From: DAOVXM01 sp963746255
GTDB taxonomy: Bacteria > Chloroflexota > Anaerolineae > Anaerolineales > UBA4823
DNA: 64,000 nt
Direction: 5' to 3'
Assembly: GCA_963746255.1 (NCBI GenBank)
Contig: CAVVAJ010000009.1
Coordinates: 992,001-1,056,000, forward strand
Shown here: one piece after another, positions 54,106 to 63,331 of the stretch
Position numbering within the stretch: position 1 is the stretch's first letter
How the letters are laid out: each line of letters begins with the position of its first letter
Position numbers and translations under genes: made by a program
Notes under the pieces: model-generated
Database searches by the model: none
What the model was told of the DNA's origin: nothing
The model's input: the letters and a program-made list of their open reading frames with translations, nothing else

Positions 54106-55106
54106 AATTCAAAATGGTTCTGGATGTAGGTGGTTGCCGTACTGACGGACAATGGTTGGCTGGCATTCCCGGCACGGATGTAAAAAAACTCCTGCCCTTT
54201 ATGCACCATATACACAGGACGATGGGCAGGTTTGATTGAAATAAAACCGATCACTTTCCCATCCAACTTCGGAAATATTATTTCGAGGTGCTGCCGGAAT
54301 TCCACACCGATCATCTGGTTGAAAGCCATATTGAAAACGTTCTCGAAACCGTCAACACTTTGCTTCTTCATAGATTTCAGATCTAAATCCAGCCCTAAAA
54401 TCTGGCCATCATCATCAACACCGATCAGCAAAGTACCACCGCTGGTATTCATAAAAGCGCTGATATTCTTCATTACTGGTGCATACAAGTCTTTGTTAAC
54501 CTTGTTTTGATAGTAATCCCACTGCAGGCTAGATTTAAACTCGATCGTCTGGGTCTCACCCTGGGCGATGATTGCTCCAACATCTTGAATATCCAGCGAA
54601 GCTTCGTAAGGCTGCTGCACCTGAGCCCGCTTGATCATATCCTTGAGGTTATCAGTATACGTGCCAGGGTTCGGGATATCTCTGATCATATTTACCCCCA
54701 CAGCTGATCCGGTTCCTAAAACCAATGAACCATAATCCAACCTTTTCCCTAACCATCCTTGCTTTAGTCTCACCTGCTGCACCGAAGCTAAATCTGCCAT
54801 CTTCCGCTCTTCAAACAGGGCTCCGCGCCGGTAGATAACAGCCTCATCTGTAATTACATAATTTGGTAGGTACCATGCCATGAATGATATTACGATGATT
54901 AAGATCTGCAGGATAGTCATCGTAATCGAAACTAATAAATTATAGGATATTCCGTCTGCTAGCGGGGTTTGGTCATACGTGTTCCGCAAGCCGAATATCA
55001 ACGTGACAAGGTATGGGAGCAGCGCGAAGGTAAACTCAATTATCACCAAGTATTTGATGAATATAAAGGGCGATTTTCGGATAATCATCTGGTTAGCATT
55101 CATCAT
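54102..55106 (-). CDS. Membrane PH-domain/AlbA_2 fusion protein
   Basis: 334 residues in three parts. Two helices (about 14-37 and 53-78) are followed by a bacterial PH-like domain (YLPNYVITDEAVIYRRGALFEER cited in part: ITDEAVIYRRGALFEER, VRLKQGWLGKRLDYGSLVLG). From about 185 an AlbA_2/Schlafen-type domain begins: GETQTIEFKSSL, MNTSGGTLLIGVDDDGQILG. The pairing of a membrane bPH_2 module and an AlbA_2 module is unusual. Function unknown; nucleic-acid-binding or signalling roles are guesses. It is transcribed ahead of glgX with overlap. Confidence 0.75.
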   Translation of the reverse strand: MMNANQMIIRKSPFIFIKYLVIIEFTFALLPYLVTLIFGLRNTYDQTPLADGISYNLLVSITMTILQILIIVISFMAWYLPNYVITDEAVIYRRGALFEERKMADLASVQQVRLKQGWLGKRLDYGSLVLGTGSAVGVNMIRDIPNPGTYTDNLKDMIKRAQVQQPYEASLDIQDVGAIIAQGETQTIEFKSSLQWDYYQNKVNKDLYAPVMKNISAFMNTSGGTLLIGVDDDGQILGLDLDLKSMKKQSVDGFENVFNMAFNQMIGVEFRQHLEIIFPKLDGKVIGFISIKPAHRPVYMVHKGQEFFYIRAGNASQPLSVSTATTYIQNHFEL

Positions 55107-55384
55107 TAATCACGAACTACAATACTGTAAAAGTAGCTAGCATCCTGGTTTCCGCTGCAAGTGTGAGAGTTGAATTGTACTGGTAGTAGTTTGCTCAGCA
55201 CCCGATTATACATGGTAAACCATCTGGTTCAACCAATCTCCTTCTATTTTGCCGCCTTGCGCACATAATTCGATTTAATGTCAATAGATCATTGGATGGA
55301 TCTGGATAATTCATCACTCACAACGGCCTATTGGCGAATACGACATTGGACGCACGTGCGTTAATAAAAACTGGAGGCCAGCAC

Positions 55385-55594
55385 ATGCTGACTTTTCCAA
55401 AAGAGTTTATCTGAGGTACTGCCACCGCTGATCAATACCACTGCTATCTGCAAGACATCGAAAGCTTGAAAACATTGGGCATGCGGCTCCCGACCACTCT
55501 TCGGCTTGGTATACAACGGGAACACCTCGCAGCAACGTCACATTATAAGACAACGATTATTCCCATCTCGATATCAATAAGAATAAATCCATGA
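55385..55594 (+). pseudogene. GH1 beta-glucosidase 5' remnant
   Basis: GGAGG, then ATG 55385 reading MLTFPKEFI-stop-GTATADQYH, the classic GH1 start FPKxFxWGTATA with Trp changed to stop (TGA 55412-55414). After a deletion it continues YLQDIESLKTLGM, like the DIxLMKxLG helix of GH1. The rest of the enzyme is absent and the frame ends at 55594. No intact GH1 gene is nearby. The remaining part of the 55107-55656 gap shows no gene. Confidence 0.7.
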
Positions 55595-55656
55595 TAAGTG
55601 TGGATAAATTACCTTCACGAAACTTCATTTTCAAGGCTCTTCGCAGGACAAAAAAA

Positions 55657-55681
55657 GGCTCGATGGCAGTGCCATCGAGCC
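55657..55681 (-). terminator. Terminator of the TetR-family gene
   Basis: GGCTCGATGGCA-G-TGCCATCGAGCC inverted repeat, followed on the minus strand by a run of seven T. Confidence 0.9.
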
Positions 55682-55710
55682 GCTGGTCTGGTTTTCCCTC
55701 AAGTGGGATC

Positions 55711-56355
55711 TTATTTTGTTTCAAGCCCCAGTAATTGGCTGGTGCCGGGTATCAGCAGCTGGAAAATCATCCCTTCCATCTCTTCAGGTTCATATGGCAT
55801 GTCAGCCTCTAACCACCATTTAATTACATTTAACAACCCACCGGAAAAATAGTTCACAAATATCTCTTTAGGTATTTGCAGCTTCATCTGCTCGTCCTCA
55901 GACTCCATCTTGTTTTGAAAAAATGAATCTAAGGCATTGGTCATTATGACCCGCAGTCTTTCCGAAGCCTGGTCAACCCCTTCACCGCGCAGCACAATCC
56001 GGTACATTTCAGCGTTATCAGCCGCGTGCTGGAATATGATGCTGATGGGTCTTGTTGGGTGCTCTTCAAGAGCTTTGACTTCTCCGCTCTGGAGCCAGGC
56101 GGAAAATGGAGTTTGCGATAGCTGGCTAACCAGTTCATCAACCAACTCGCCAAACTGCTCTAAAAGCAAATCCTGTTTGGCGCGGTAATGCAGGTAGAAC
56201 GTTGTCCGACCGATATCCGCACGGGAAGTAATCTCCTCCACCGTGACCTCGTCGTAACCTTTCTCATCCATCAGGTCTAATAGCGCCTGTCTTAACGCCC
56301 TACGGGTGCGACGAACTCGGCGATCTACTCGTGATCTTTCCTCGACAGAGACCAA
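55711..56355 (-). CDS. TetR/AcrR-family transcriptional repressor
   Basis: 214 residues. The N-terminal HTH reads RRALRQALLDLMDEKGYDEV, TVEEITSRADIGRTTFYLHYRAK, the typical TetR operator-reading region. The C-terminal ligand domain (about 75-214) resembles the TetR_C variants with no known ligand. It begins at TTG 56355, behind AGGAG. Divergent from the three-gene ABC exporter; it probably represses that operon and itself through dyads between 56441 and 56477. Confidence 0.88.
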   Translation of the reverse strand: MVSVEERSRVDRRVRRTRRALRQALLDLMDEKGYDEVTVEEITSRADIGRTTFYLHYRAKQDLLLEQFGELVDELVSQLSQTPFSAWLQSGEVKALEEHPTRPISIIFQHAADNAEMYRIVLRGEGVDQASERLRVIMTNALDSFFQNKMESEDEQMKLQIPKEIFVNYFSGGLLNVIKWWLEADMPYEPEEMEGMIFQLLIPGTSQLLGLETK

Positions 56356-56406
56356 CTTTACTGCTCCTATACCCGCATTTCTAACGCGAGGCTAATCGAA
56401 TTTCCA

Positions 56407-56435
56407 TTGACAAAGGTATTGCGTTCGTTTATAAT
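56407..56435 (+). promoter_or_regulatory. Strong promoter of the ABC exporter operon
   Basis: TTGACA (56407-56412), 17 bases, TATAAT (56430-56435): both hexamers perfect. It lies 120 bases before the ATG, with candidate TetR dyads just downstream. Confidence 0.8.
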
Positions 56436-56440
56436 CCCGA

Positions 56441-56464
56441 ACATTGTCTATTATAACACAATGT
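56441..56464. promoter_or_regulatory. Candidate TetR operator
   Basis: ACATTGT (56441-56447) and ACAATGT (56458-56464), perfect 7-bp dyad, five bases downstream of the -10. A second dyad ACAAT/ATTGT overlaps it (56460-56475). Confidence 0.6.
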
Positions 56465-56554
56465 ATTATATTGTACTATGTATACTTACAGACATTTTAT
56501 CCGTAATAACCCCTTGAGTATTGTACCGGAAAACCTGTCCGAGAAGTTTAGAAA

Positions 56555-57337
56555 ATGCTTAACAACTCAGTAAGTTCAAGAAGTAGGATCCCAGCGCCGG
56601 CACGCTTGGATCAACAAAATCAGCAAAATACCGCAAAGCCTATCATCCAGCTGCATCGCGTGGGCAAATCGTACCCTGCGGCAGTGGGAGAATTCGTCGC
56701 GCTGCGTGACTTTGAGCTTGACATATACCCGGGTGAGTTTGTTGCCATCACGGGCAAATCGGGCGCCGGTAAGACCACGCTCATTAACATGATCACTGGA
56801 GTTGATCGCTTGACAACCGGTGAAGTCCTTGTCAATGGGGTCTCGGTTCATAAAATGCGTGAGAACCGACTGGCCCTGTGGCGCGGTCGCAATATGGGCA
56901 TCATTTACCAATCCTTCTATTTAATGCCGACACTCTCACTGCTTGATAATGTCACCTTACCGATGGATTTTTGTGGGCTCTATCGGGGAAAACAAAGCGC
57001 CGCACACGCTCTTGATCTCTTAACCCAGGTCGAGCTTGAAGACCATGCGTTCAAGCTGCCATCCGGCATCTCCGGCGGACAGCAGCAGCGAGTAGCCATT
57101 GCGCGAGCCCTGGCTAATGACCCCCCGATCATCATCGCCGACGAACCGACTGGACGTTTGGACAGCATCACCGCGGAGACAATCTTCCAGATTTTTCTAG
57201 CGCTGCAGAAACAGGGCAAGACCATTCTGATGGTCACCCATGATCGTGGTTTAGCCCAACGCGCCTCGCGGACCCTGGAAATCGCTGATGGTGAGATTGT
57301 GATAAGCCCCAAGCTGGGAAAGAGAAGATTGAATTAA
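56555..57337 (+). CDS. ABC exporter ATPase A
   Basis: 260 residues. Walker A GKSGAGKTTLIN, Q-loop IIYQSFYLM, signature ISGGQQQRVAIARALA, Walker B IIIADEPTGRLD, H-loop MVTHDRG. A Gln/Asn-rich N-terminal leader of about 28 residues precedes the domain. First of three genes with one-base spacing to the second ATPase. Confidence 0.9.
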   Translation: MLNNSVSSRSRIPAPARLDQQNQQNTAKPIIQLHRVGKSYPAAVGEFVALRDFELDIYPGEFVAITGKSGAGKTTLINMITGVDRLTTGEVLVNGVSVHKMRENRLALWRGRNMGIIYQSFYLMPTLSLLDNVTLPMDFCGLYRGKQSAAHALDLLTQVELEDHAFKLPSGISGGQQQRVAIARALANDPPIIIADEPTGRLDSITAETIFQIFLALQKQGKTILMVTHDRGLAQRASRTLEIADGEIVISPKLGKRRLN

Positions 57338-57338
57338 T

Positions 57339-58493
57339 ATGTCTGAACAGTTCTGCCAAAATATGACCGATCCTGGCTCGGGTCCGGACAATGCCGGAAA
57401 CCCGCTGATTGAAATGCGCGCCATCTACAAAATCTTCCAGACTGGCGCTGGTGACTTCACAGCCCTAAACGGTGTTGATGTTTGTTTCTTCGAAGGCGAA
57501 TTTGTCAGCGTAGTTGGTAAATCCGGCAGCGGAAAGTCCACCTTGGTAAATATGCTCACCGGTATCGATCACCCGACTTCGGGCAGTGTCAGGGTTGGCA
57601 ATACCACTATCCACAAATTGACTGAAGGTGAGATGTCTATCTGGCGCGGTCGCAATTTGGGCATCGTGTTCCAATTCTTCCAGCTCTTACCGATGCTTTC
57701 GCTGCTTGAAAACATCATGCTACCGATGGATTTCGCCAAGCTGATTCCTTTCCAGCAGCGCGAATCGCGCGCCTGGGAGCTGCTCGAATTAGTTGGCCTG
57801 CAGGACCATGCCCATGAACTCCCAGCCGAAATAGCTGGGGGTCAGCAGCAATCCGCCGCGATTGCCCGTGCTTTGGCGAATGATCCACCAATCGTCATCG
57901 CTGATGAGCCAACCGGCAACTTGGATTCCCGTTCCGCCGACGCGGTATTCAAAATCTTTACCAACCTAGCTCAGCAAGGAAAAACCGTTATTATGGTCAC
58001 TCACGATGGAGCGTTGGCGCAACGCACTGATCGATCCATGCTGCTGAGTGATGGTGAATTGGTCAACGGTTGGATTACCAAGGCGTTTCCAAACCTTCCT
58101 CATCCCAGGCTGCTCTGGTTGACACACAACATGCAGGTACGTAGCCTTGACCAGGGTGAAATCGTCTCGCTTCCTACAGGTCAACAAGAAGCCCTATATC
58201 TGTTCACCTCAGGTCAAGTCGAACTGATAACCAGAAACGGTTACTTCGGGAACAGAAAAGTGCGGTTGGGTGCGGGGGATTACTTAGCACAGACCGATTT
58301 ACAGGTTATGAACGGCGAAGTAACCGGCATGCGTAACATCTCTGGAAAACCTGTGCAGGCCCTCGTCCTTGATGGCGCGGTTTATCAGGAGTGGTTACAC
58401 GGAGCAGCAGGTGATCAGGACCTGCTCCGATCTGCCGCCGAAATGCGAATTGCCAGCTGGCGCGCAAACAGTACATCCGAGGATCAAAACTAA
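57339..58493 (+). CDS. ABC exporter ATPase B with C-terminal cNMP-like domain
   Basis: 384 residues. ATPase part (about 20-245): Walker A GKSGSGKSTLVN, Q-loop IVFQFFQLL, signature IAGGQQQSAAIARALA, Walker B IVIADEPTGNLD, H-loop MVTHDGA. The signature departs from the usual LSGGQQQR (Ala for Ser, Ser for Arg), so one of the two ATP sites may be weak. The added C-terminal region (about 265-345: SLDQGEIVSLPTGQQEALYL, VRLGAGDYLAQTDL) resembles a cyclic-nucleotide-binding beta barrel, possibly sensing. With ATPase A it would form a heterodimer. Confidence 0.85.
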   Translation: MSEQFCQNMTDPGSGPDNAGNPLIEMRAIYKIFQTGAGDFTALNGVDVCFFEGEFVSVVGKSGSGKSTLVNMLTGIDHPTSGSVRVGNTTIHKLTEGEMSIWRGRNLGIVFQFFQLLPMLSLLENIMLPMDFAKLIPFQQRESRAWELLELVGLQDHAHELPAEIAGGQQQSAAIARALANDPPIVIADEPTGNLDSRSADAVFKIFTNLAQQGKTVIMVTHDGALAQRTDRSMLLSDGELVNGWITKAFPNLPHPRLLWLTHNMQVRSLDQGEIVSLPTGQQEALYLFTSGQVELITRNGYFGNRKVRLGAGDYLAQTDLQVMNGEVTGMRNISGKPVQALVLDGAVYQEWLHGAAGDQDLLRSAAEMRIASWRANSTSEDQN

Positions 58494-60904
58494 TGCACCG
58501 CCCACGCTGGCAGAAGGTCCTATCCGATTTGCGCGGCAACCTCGGGCGCACATTGCTCGTAATCGCATCTATATCTGTTGGCTTATTTGCCTTCGGCGTA
58601 ATAGCCAATTTATATTTTGTCATCCGTGAGGATATGAGCGCGGGTTATGCCGCCGTCCAGCCAGCCAATATTCAGATTCGTGCTCTGCCCTTCGATGAAG
58701 ATATGGTCGATTCTATGGGTGAAGTGGAGGGTATCCAGAGTGCAGAAGGGCTGCGCACCCTCAGCCTGCGTTTGGAATCCGCGCCAGAGGAATGGATCAC
58801 AATCGAAGTCAGTGCTCAAGAAGAACTCGACAACGCCGAGATCAATCGATTAACGCTCGAGCAAGGCACACTTGATGTCGGTAAACACCAGATCTTAATG
58901 GAACGCTATAAACTCGATGACACTAACGCTCAGGTCGGCGATCTGGTCACCGTAGAAACGCCCAGTGGGCAGACCCGTGAGCTGGAACTGGTGGGGATAG
59001 TTCACGATCAAACGATCGGCGCATATTCAGGCGGGGGTGGTTTTTTCATGGCTCCGGTGCAGGGTTATATTCATCAGGATACGCTTGAATGGTTGGGTGA
59101 ACCCCTACCCGATGATTACAACACATTGTATCTAACCGTAACCGGTGACCCCGATAACGCGTCGCACCTTGCCACAGTCTCAGATCTGGTTCGAGAGGAG
59201 TTTGAAGACCACGGCGGAACCATCCTTAGTATGACAACGCGTGCATCTGGCGACCATCCGAACAGCCCATATGTCAATGCCATCTCCGGCGTTCTGCTCT
59301 TATTAGGCTTATTTATCGTATTTTTAAGCGCCTTCCTCATTACCAATACCCTCCAGGCACTGCTACAGCAGCAGGTCGAACAGATCGGTATCATGAAGAC
59401 AATTGGAGCCAGCCGCACGCAGATTACTGGTATCTACATGATGTTGATATTATTTTTTGGCATGCTAGCTTTCGTAATAGCTGTGCCGCTTACCAGCTGG
59501 GTTTCTTTCGGTTTGCTAGATTTTTTAGTATATGAACTGAATTTCGAGCTGCTAGGGTTCCGCATCATACCCCAAGTGATAATTGCCCAGGCGCTCATCG
59601 CGCTGTTGGTGCCGCAATTAGCAGCCTTCATACCTATCTTGCGCGGTTCCCGCATGTCAGTGCACGAAGCCCTCAGTGGTGTCACGCAAGGGAAACAGAA
59701 AAACAAGTCTGCTGCCCGGCGAGGGGTGCATTTAAAGATGTTCCCGCGGCCGCTTTTAATCTCCCTGCGCAACACTTTCCGCAGCAAAGGCCGGATGGTT
59801 CTCACCCTGGTAACGCTTTCGCTCGGTGGGGCTATTTTTATTGCCACGTTCAACGTCCAGCTCTCGATGTCCAACTATATCGATCTGATCAGCCAATATT
59901 TCTTGGGTGACATCAACATAACACTGGCATACCCCTACCGGGTTGAGGAAATTTCTGCCGAGCTCAGCAGTATGCCGGAGGTCGAACTTGTCGAAGGCTG
60001 GGGTGCCGCGGCCAGTGAACTTGTAAATCCTGATGGTTCGATCGGTGACCCAGTCCAGCTTTTGGCTCCGCCTGCCGGCAGCCAGCTGGTCCAGCCAAAA
60101 CTACTCGCCGGGCGGTGGCTCTTACCCGGTGACCAGAATGCCATTGCCCTTAACGAGATTTTCCGCACCAACTACCCTGACCTCCAGGTCGGCGATACGC
60201 TGCAGCTGCAGGTCAGCGGGAAGGAACATGATTGGGTTGTCGTGGGTTTTTTCCAGTTCGCTGGCAGCAGCTCCGGCTATATGGCATATACTAATGCTGA
60301 ATATCTGGCGGGTATAACTGGCCAAAACGGCCGCGCCGCGCTCGTGCGCGTCCTATCCGCCTACCCATCCTTAACCATCACCCAGCAAGAATCGCTCAGC
60401 CAAAAGATTCAAGCCCTGCTTGAGGCGCGCGGCTACCAAATCGCGGATGTTGAAGCCGGTCTCAGCATCAGTCAGACTGCCTCCAACGGTTTTGGTATCT
60501 TAACCGCCTTCCTGCTGTTTATGGCCATCCTGGCAGCAATTGTTGGCAGTATTGGCCTAGCTGGCACAATGAGCATGAACGTAATGGAACGCACGCGTGA
60601 GATTGGTATTATGCGCGCGGTAGGCGCCTCAAACGGCATCCTGACCCTAATGGTCATCATCGAAGGCTTTCTCATTGGTGCGATCAGCTGGGCAATCGGT
60701 TCGCTGCTTGCCTTTCCGATCAGCAATCTGATGTCCAACAGCATTAGCTTGGCACTCTTCGATGCCGCCACCCAAATCACGTATACCCCGACTGGCTTTG
60801 TTTTATGGTTCGTGGTCGTGTCAATCTTGTCTATCGCCGCCAGCGTATTACCTGCCCGCAAAGCCTCCCGCCTCACGATCCGCGAGGTCCTAGCGTACGA
60901 GTAA
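58493..60904 (+). CDS. Large ABC exporter permease (two FtsX domains)
   Basis: 803 residues with two FtsX-type halves: N-terminal helix LLVIASISVGLFAFGVIANL and an extracellular domain, three helices at about 260-385, then a second half beginning FRSKGRMVLTLVTLSLGGAIF with another extracellular domain and C-terminal helices holding RTREIGIMRAVGAS. This full-length layout needs only one permease with ATPases A and B. It starts at the last base of the upstream stop (TAATG). Substrate unknown; relatives are linked to lipoprotein or antimicrobial export. Confidence 0.9.
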   Translation: MHRPRWQKVLSDLRGNLGRTLLVIASISVGLFAFGVIANLYFVIREDMSAGYAAVQPANIQIRALPFDEDMVDSMGEVEGIQSAEGLRTLSLRLESAPEEWITIEVSAQEELDNAEINRLTLEQGTLDVGKHQILMERYKLDDTNAQVGDLVTVETPSGQTRELELVGIVHDQTIGAYSGGGGFFMAPVQGYIHQDTLEWLGEPLPDDYNTLYLTVTGDPDNASHLATVSDLVREEFEDHGGTILSMTTRASGDHPNSPYVNAISGVLLLLGLFIVFLSAFLITNTLQALLQQQVEQIGIMKTIGASRTQITGIYMMLILFFGMLAFVIAVPLTSWVSFGLLDFLVYELNFELLGFRIIPQVIIAQALIALLVPQLAAFIPILRGSRMSVHEALSGVTQGKQKNKSAARRGVHLKMFPRPLLISLRNTFRSKGRMVLTLVTLSLGGAIFIATFNVQLSMSNYIDLISQYFLGDINITLAYPYRVEEISAELSSMPEVELVEGWGAAASELVNPDGSIGDPVQLLAPPAGSQLVQPKLLAGRWLLPGDQNAIALNEIFRTNYPDLQVGDTLQLQVSGKEHDWVVVGFFQFAGSSSGYMAYTNAEYLAGITGQNGRAALVRVLSAYPSLTITQQESLSQKIQALLEARGYQIADVEAGLSISQTASNGFGILTAFLLFMAILAAIVGSIGLAGTMSMNVMERTREIGIMRAVGASNGILTLMVIIEGFLIGAISWAIGSLLAFPISNLMSNSISLALFDAATQITYTPTGFVLWFVVVSILSIAASVLPARKASRLTIREVLAYE

Positions 60905-61330
60905 TCAAATCATTGGCAATTACCCCATTTGTTTTCCCCGACTCGGCGTAACTATCTGCGCCCAAATCTATTCCCTGAAAAACGCTCGTTTCTACCAACT
61001 CTAGACATCAAGTTATCTTTACTGTACCGTGGGTCAAACCACAGCTAGACCTATTGCTTGGCGGTAATCTTTCTGCTATAGTATTTACACAGAGCAACCA
61101 CTGATTTATGCTGAAAGCGATATTTTTTGCTTACAGCCTATATTCAAACTGCTGGTCGCCCCGCATCTCGCCTCCAGCTGTCATTAATTTGTTTGTTTAT
61201 ATAACTTTATGGGCAGTCATCACACACAGCCGCATATCATCGTTTTAGGCTGGGATAGCCCTGCGAAAATGTCTCTGCAGAGGATTTAAATTCATGCGGG
61301 GGCCTTAATCACCACTGGACGGCTCACAGA
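60905..61330. other. Gap with a promoter for the beta-propeller gene
   Basis: 426 bases. TTGCTT (61054-61059), 17-base spacer, TATAGT (61077-61082) is a good promoter 250 bases before the gene. The long leader beyond it contains no clear riboswitch. No terminator for the ABC operon was seen. Confidence 0.5.
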
Positions 61331-63331
61331 ATGCACGCAGGAAGACGATCTCGATTTGTTTGCCTTGGGCTGCTACTATCGATATTGCTCCTGCTATGGT
61401 ATCCGGCATCATCTTGGGGAATGCGCGCGGCTAGCTATTACAATCTGGTGACATCATCTTCCGATCCAGCAATCACAAACCTCAAATACTCCAGTTCCGC
61501 CATTGGGATTACTCCCGATGGCAATACTATTCTCTCGGTCAATCCCGATTCCAATTCGCTCTCTTTCATCGACACTACCACACTGGAATTAGTTGAGGAG
61601 ATAATTGTTGGGCAAAACCCGCGCAGTGTCGCCGTTTCGCCAACGGCTGAGCTCGCTGCTGTAGCTAATTTTGGATCTGACACGATTTCGGTAATTGATC
61701 TCAACCAGCACCAGCATAGCTCACAGATCGCGGTCGGAGATCGACCAATTGCGGTTGCGTTTTCGCCAGCAGGGCAATACCTAGCTGTCGCCGAATCGGG
61801 AGATGACACAGTCCGGATCATCGATTCAATTACGTTAGATACGCTGAAATTGTTCCACACCCTTGACCGACCATACAGCCTCGCTTTTTCACCTTCAAGG
61901 AATCAGCTACTCGTCAGTCACCTGCTTAGCGGCGTGCTATCCGTTATTACATACCCCCCCTATTCACTACACTTGCCTTTTATCTCAGCCATCAGTTCCA
62001 GCCAACACGGAGATGATTTACTAATAGTCCAGAGCGAACCCCCCCTTGAGATAAACTTCATCAAAACCATTGTAACTCTGCCGAATGTCGCACCATCACC
62101 AGCTGTCCTCGTGAACCCGCCTGGTACCCGCGCCTATCTGCCACAAACAATGGCCAATGGTTTAGGCCGCAACACCCAGTTTGATACAACTGTATTTCCC
62201 AAGGTCTCAGTGGTTGATCTGACGTCACTCACCAACCTGACCAGCGAGCATATCTCACTGCCGGAAGTTGACCAGCCAGTTGGCCTACCCTGGGATGCAG
62301 CGATTGGGAAAACGGGGACTGAGCTTTGGGTTGTAAATGCAGCCTCGAATGATGTGTCCGTTATCGATATCAGCAACCCTCAAAGCCCAATACGAGTAGC
62401 AAATATCCCGGTTGGAGATAACCCGCGGGGAATTGTGCTCAGCCCAGATGAGCGTACTGGGTTTGTTAACAACACCCTTTCTGGCACCGTTACCGTGCTG
62501 GACACTGAAACATACACGGTCACAAAAACCATCACAACGACAAATATTCCACTCCCACCAGCACTCCTGCACGGCAAACGACTCTTCCATTCCAGCGCCC
62601 AACCCGAACTGGCAAAAGCAAAGTGGATCAGCTGCAACACCTGCCATATTGAAGCTGAACAAGATGGGCGAACCTGGTTGCTGCAGTTCTTAGGTGAAGT
62701 CCCTCCGGGTGAAGAACCACTAATCCTCCGCAACACTACTAGCCTGCTGGGGATGGTAGAGACCTATCCACTACGCTGGTCAGCGGAGTGGGATGAATCG
62801 GCGGATAGTGAGTTCAGCGTGCGCTTCGAGCAGTTCGGGACCGGTTTGATCGAAGGGGATATGCATCCCACATTGGGCTTGCCAAACCAAGGGCGTTCCT
62901 ACAACCTGGATTGTTTAGCGTCTTATATTGACAGTCTATCCTTACCGGCAAGAGCACATGAACTTTCCCTGGCTGAACAGCGTGGCCAAGTGCTTTTTAA
63001 CCGCCCAGAAACCCAATGCGTGGATTGCCACCCACCACCGCTGTACACTGACCTGCAGGTGCATGATGTGGGCACGGCTGACGGACCCGGTGAATGGTTC
63101 GGACCACAGCTGGACACACCTTCCTTGCGGTTCCTATTCGACAGCGCGCCATACCTACACGATGGGCGGGCTGCAAATCTTATGGCAGTGCTAACAACCC
63201 ACAACAGCTCAGATCTACATGGCATTACTACTCATCTTACCGATCAAGAGCTCTCAGAACTTGTATCATTTCTTTTAGCGATACCCTTCACCCAACCTTC
63301 TGATTCAACAACTCGTGGAGAGATACAATGA
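61331..63331 (+). CDS. Exported YVTN beta-propeller fused to a di-haem cytochrome c domain
   Basis: 666 residues. Signal peptide (LGLLLSILLLLWYPASS). YVTN/40-residue repeats at about 55-415 (VGQNPRSVAVSPTAELAAVAN, VGDRPIAVAFSPAGQYLAVAE as examples, cited in part) form a propeller. C-terminal part has two haem c sites, CNTCH and CVDCH, in an MauG/cytochrome-c-peroxidase-like context with YLHDGRAANLMAVL. The enzyme class is di-haem peroxidase or electron-transfer protein; the propeller is likely a binding surface. Located outside the cytoplasmic membrane. The next gene overlaps its stop (ATGA). Confidence 0.85.
   Translation: MHAGRRSRFVCLGLLLSILLLLWYPASSWGMRAASYYNLVTSSSDPAITNLKYSSSAIGITPDGNTILSVNPDSNSLSFIDTTTLELVEEIIVGQNPRSVAVSPTAELAAVANFGSDTISVIDLNQHQHSSQIAVGDRPIAVAFSPAGQYLAVAESGDDTVRIIDSITLDTLKLFHTLDRPYSLAFSPSRNQLLVSHLLSGVLSVITYPPYSLHLPFISAISSSQHGDDLLIVQSEPPLEINFIKTIVTLPNVAPSPAVLVNPPGTRAYLPQTMANGLGRNTQFDTTVFPKVSVVDLTSLTNLTSEHISLPEVDQPVGLPWDAAIGKTGTELWVVNAASNDVSVIDISNPQSPIRVANIPVGDNPRGIVLSPDERTGFVNNTLSGTVTVLDTETYTVTKTITTTNIPLPPALLHGKRLFHSSAQPELAKAKWISCNTCHIEAEQDGRTWLLQFLGEVPPGEEPLILRNTTSLLGMVETYPLRWSAEWDESADSEFSVRFEQFGTGLIEGDMHPTLGLPNQGRSYNLDCLASYIDSLSLPARAHELSLAEQRGQVLFNRPETQCVDCHPPPLYTDLQVHDVGTADGPGEWFGPQLDTPSLRFLFDSAPYLHDGRAANLMAVLTTHNSSDLHGITTHLTDQELSELVSFLLAIPFTQPSDSTTRGEIQ

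Noticed and set aside
55412..55414. TGA in the GH1-like start as recoded codon.
   Set aside because: The family has Trp at this site and the rest of the gene is deleted.
56407..56430. GACA...TGC spacing of 11 bases at the TetR-side promoter as a fifth CarH-like operator.
   Set aside because: The flanking units lack the conserved CA core and a TetR dyad explains the control.
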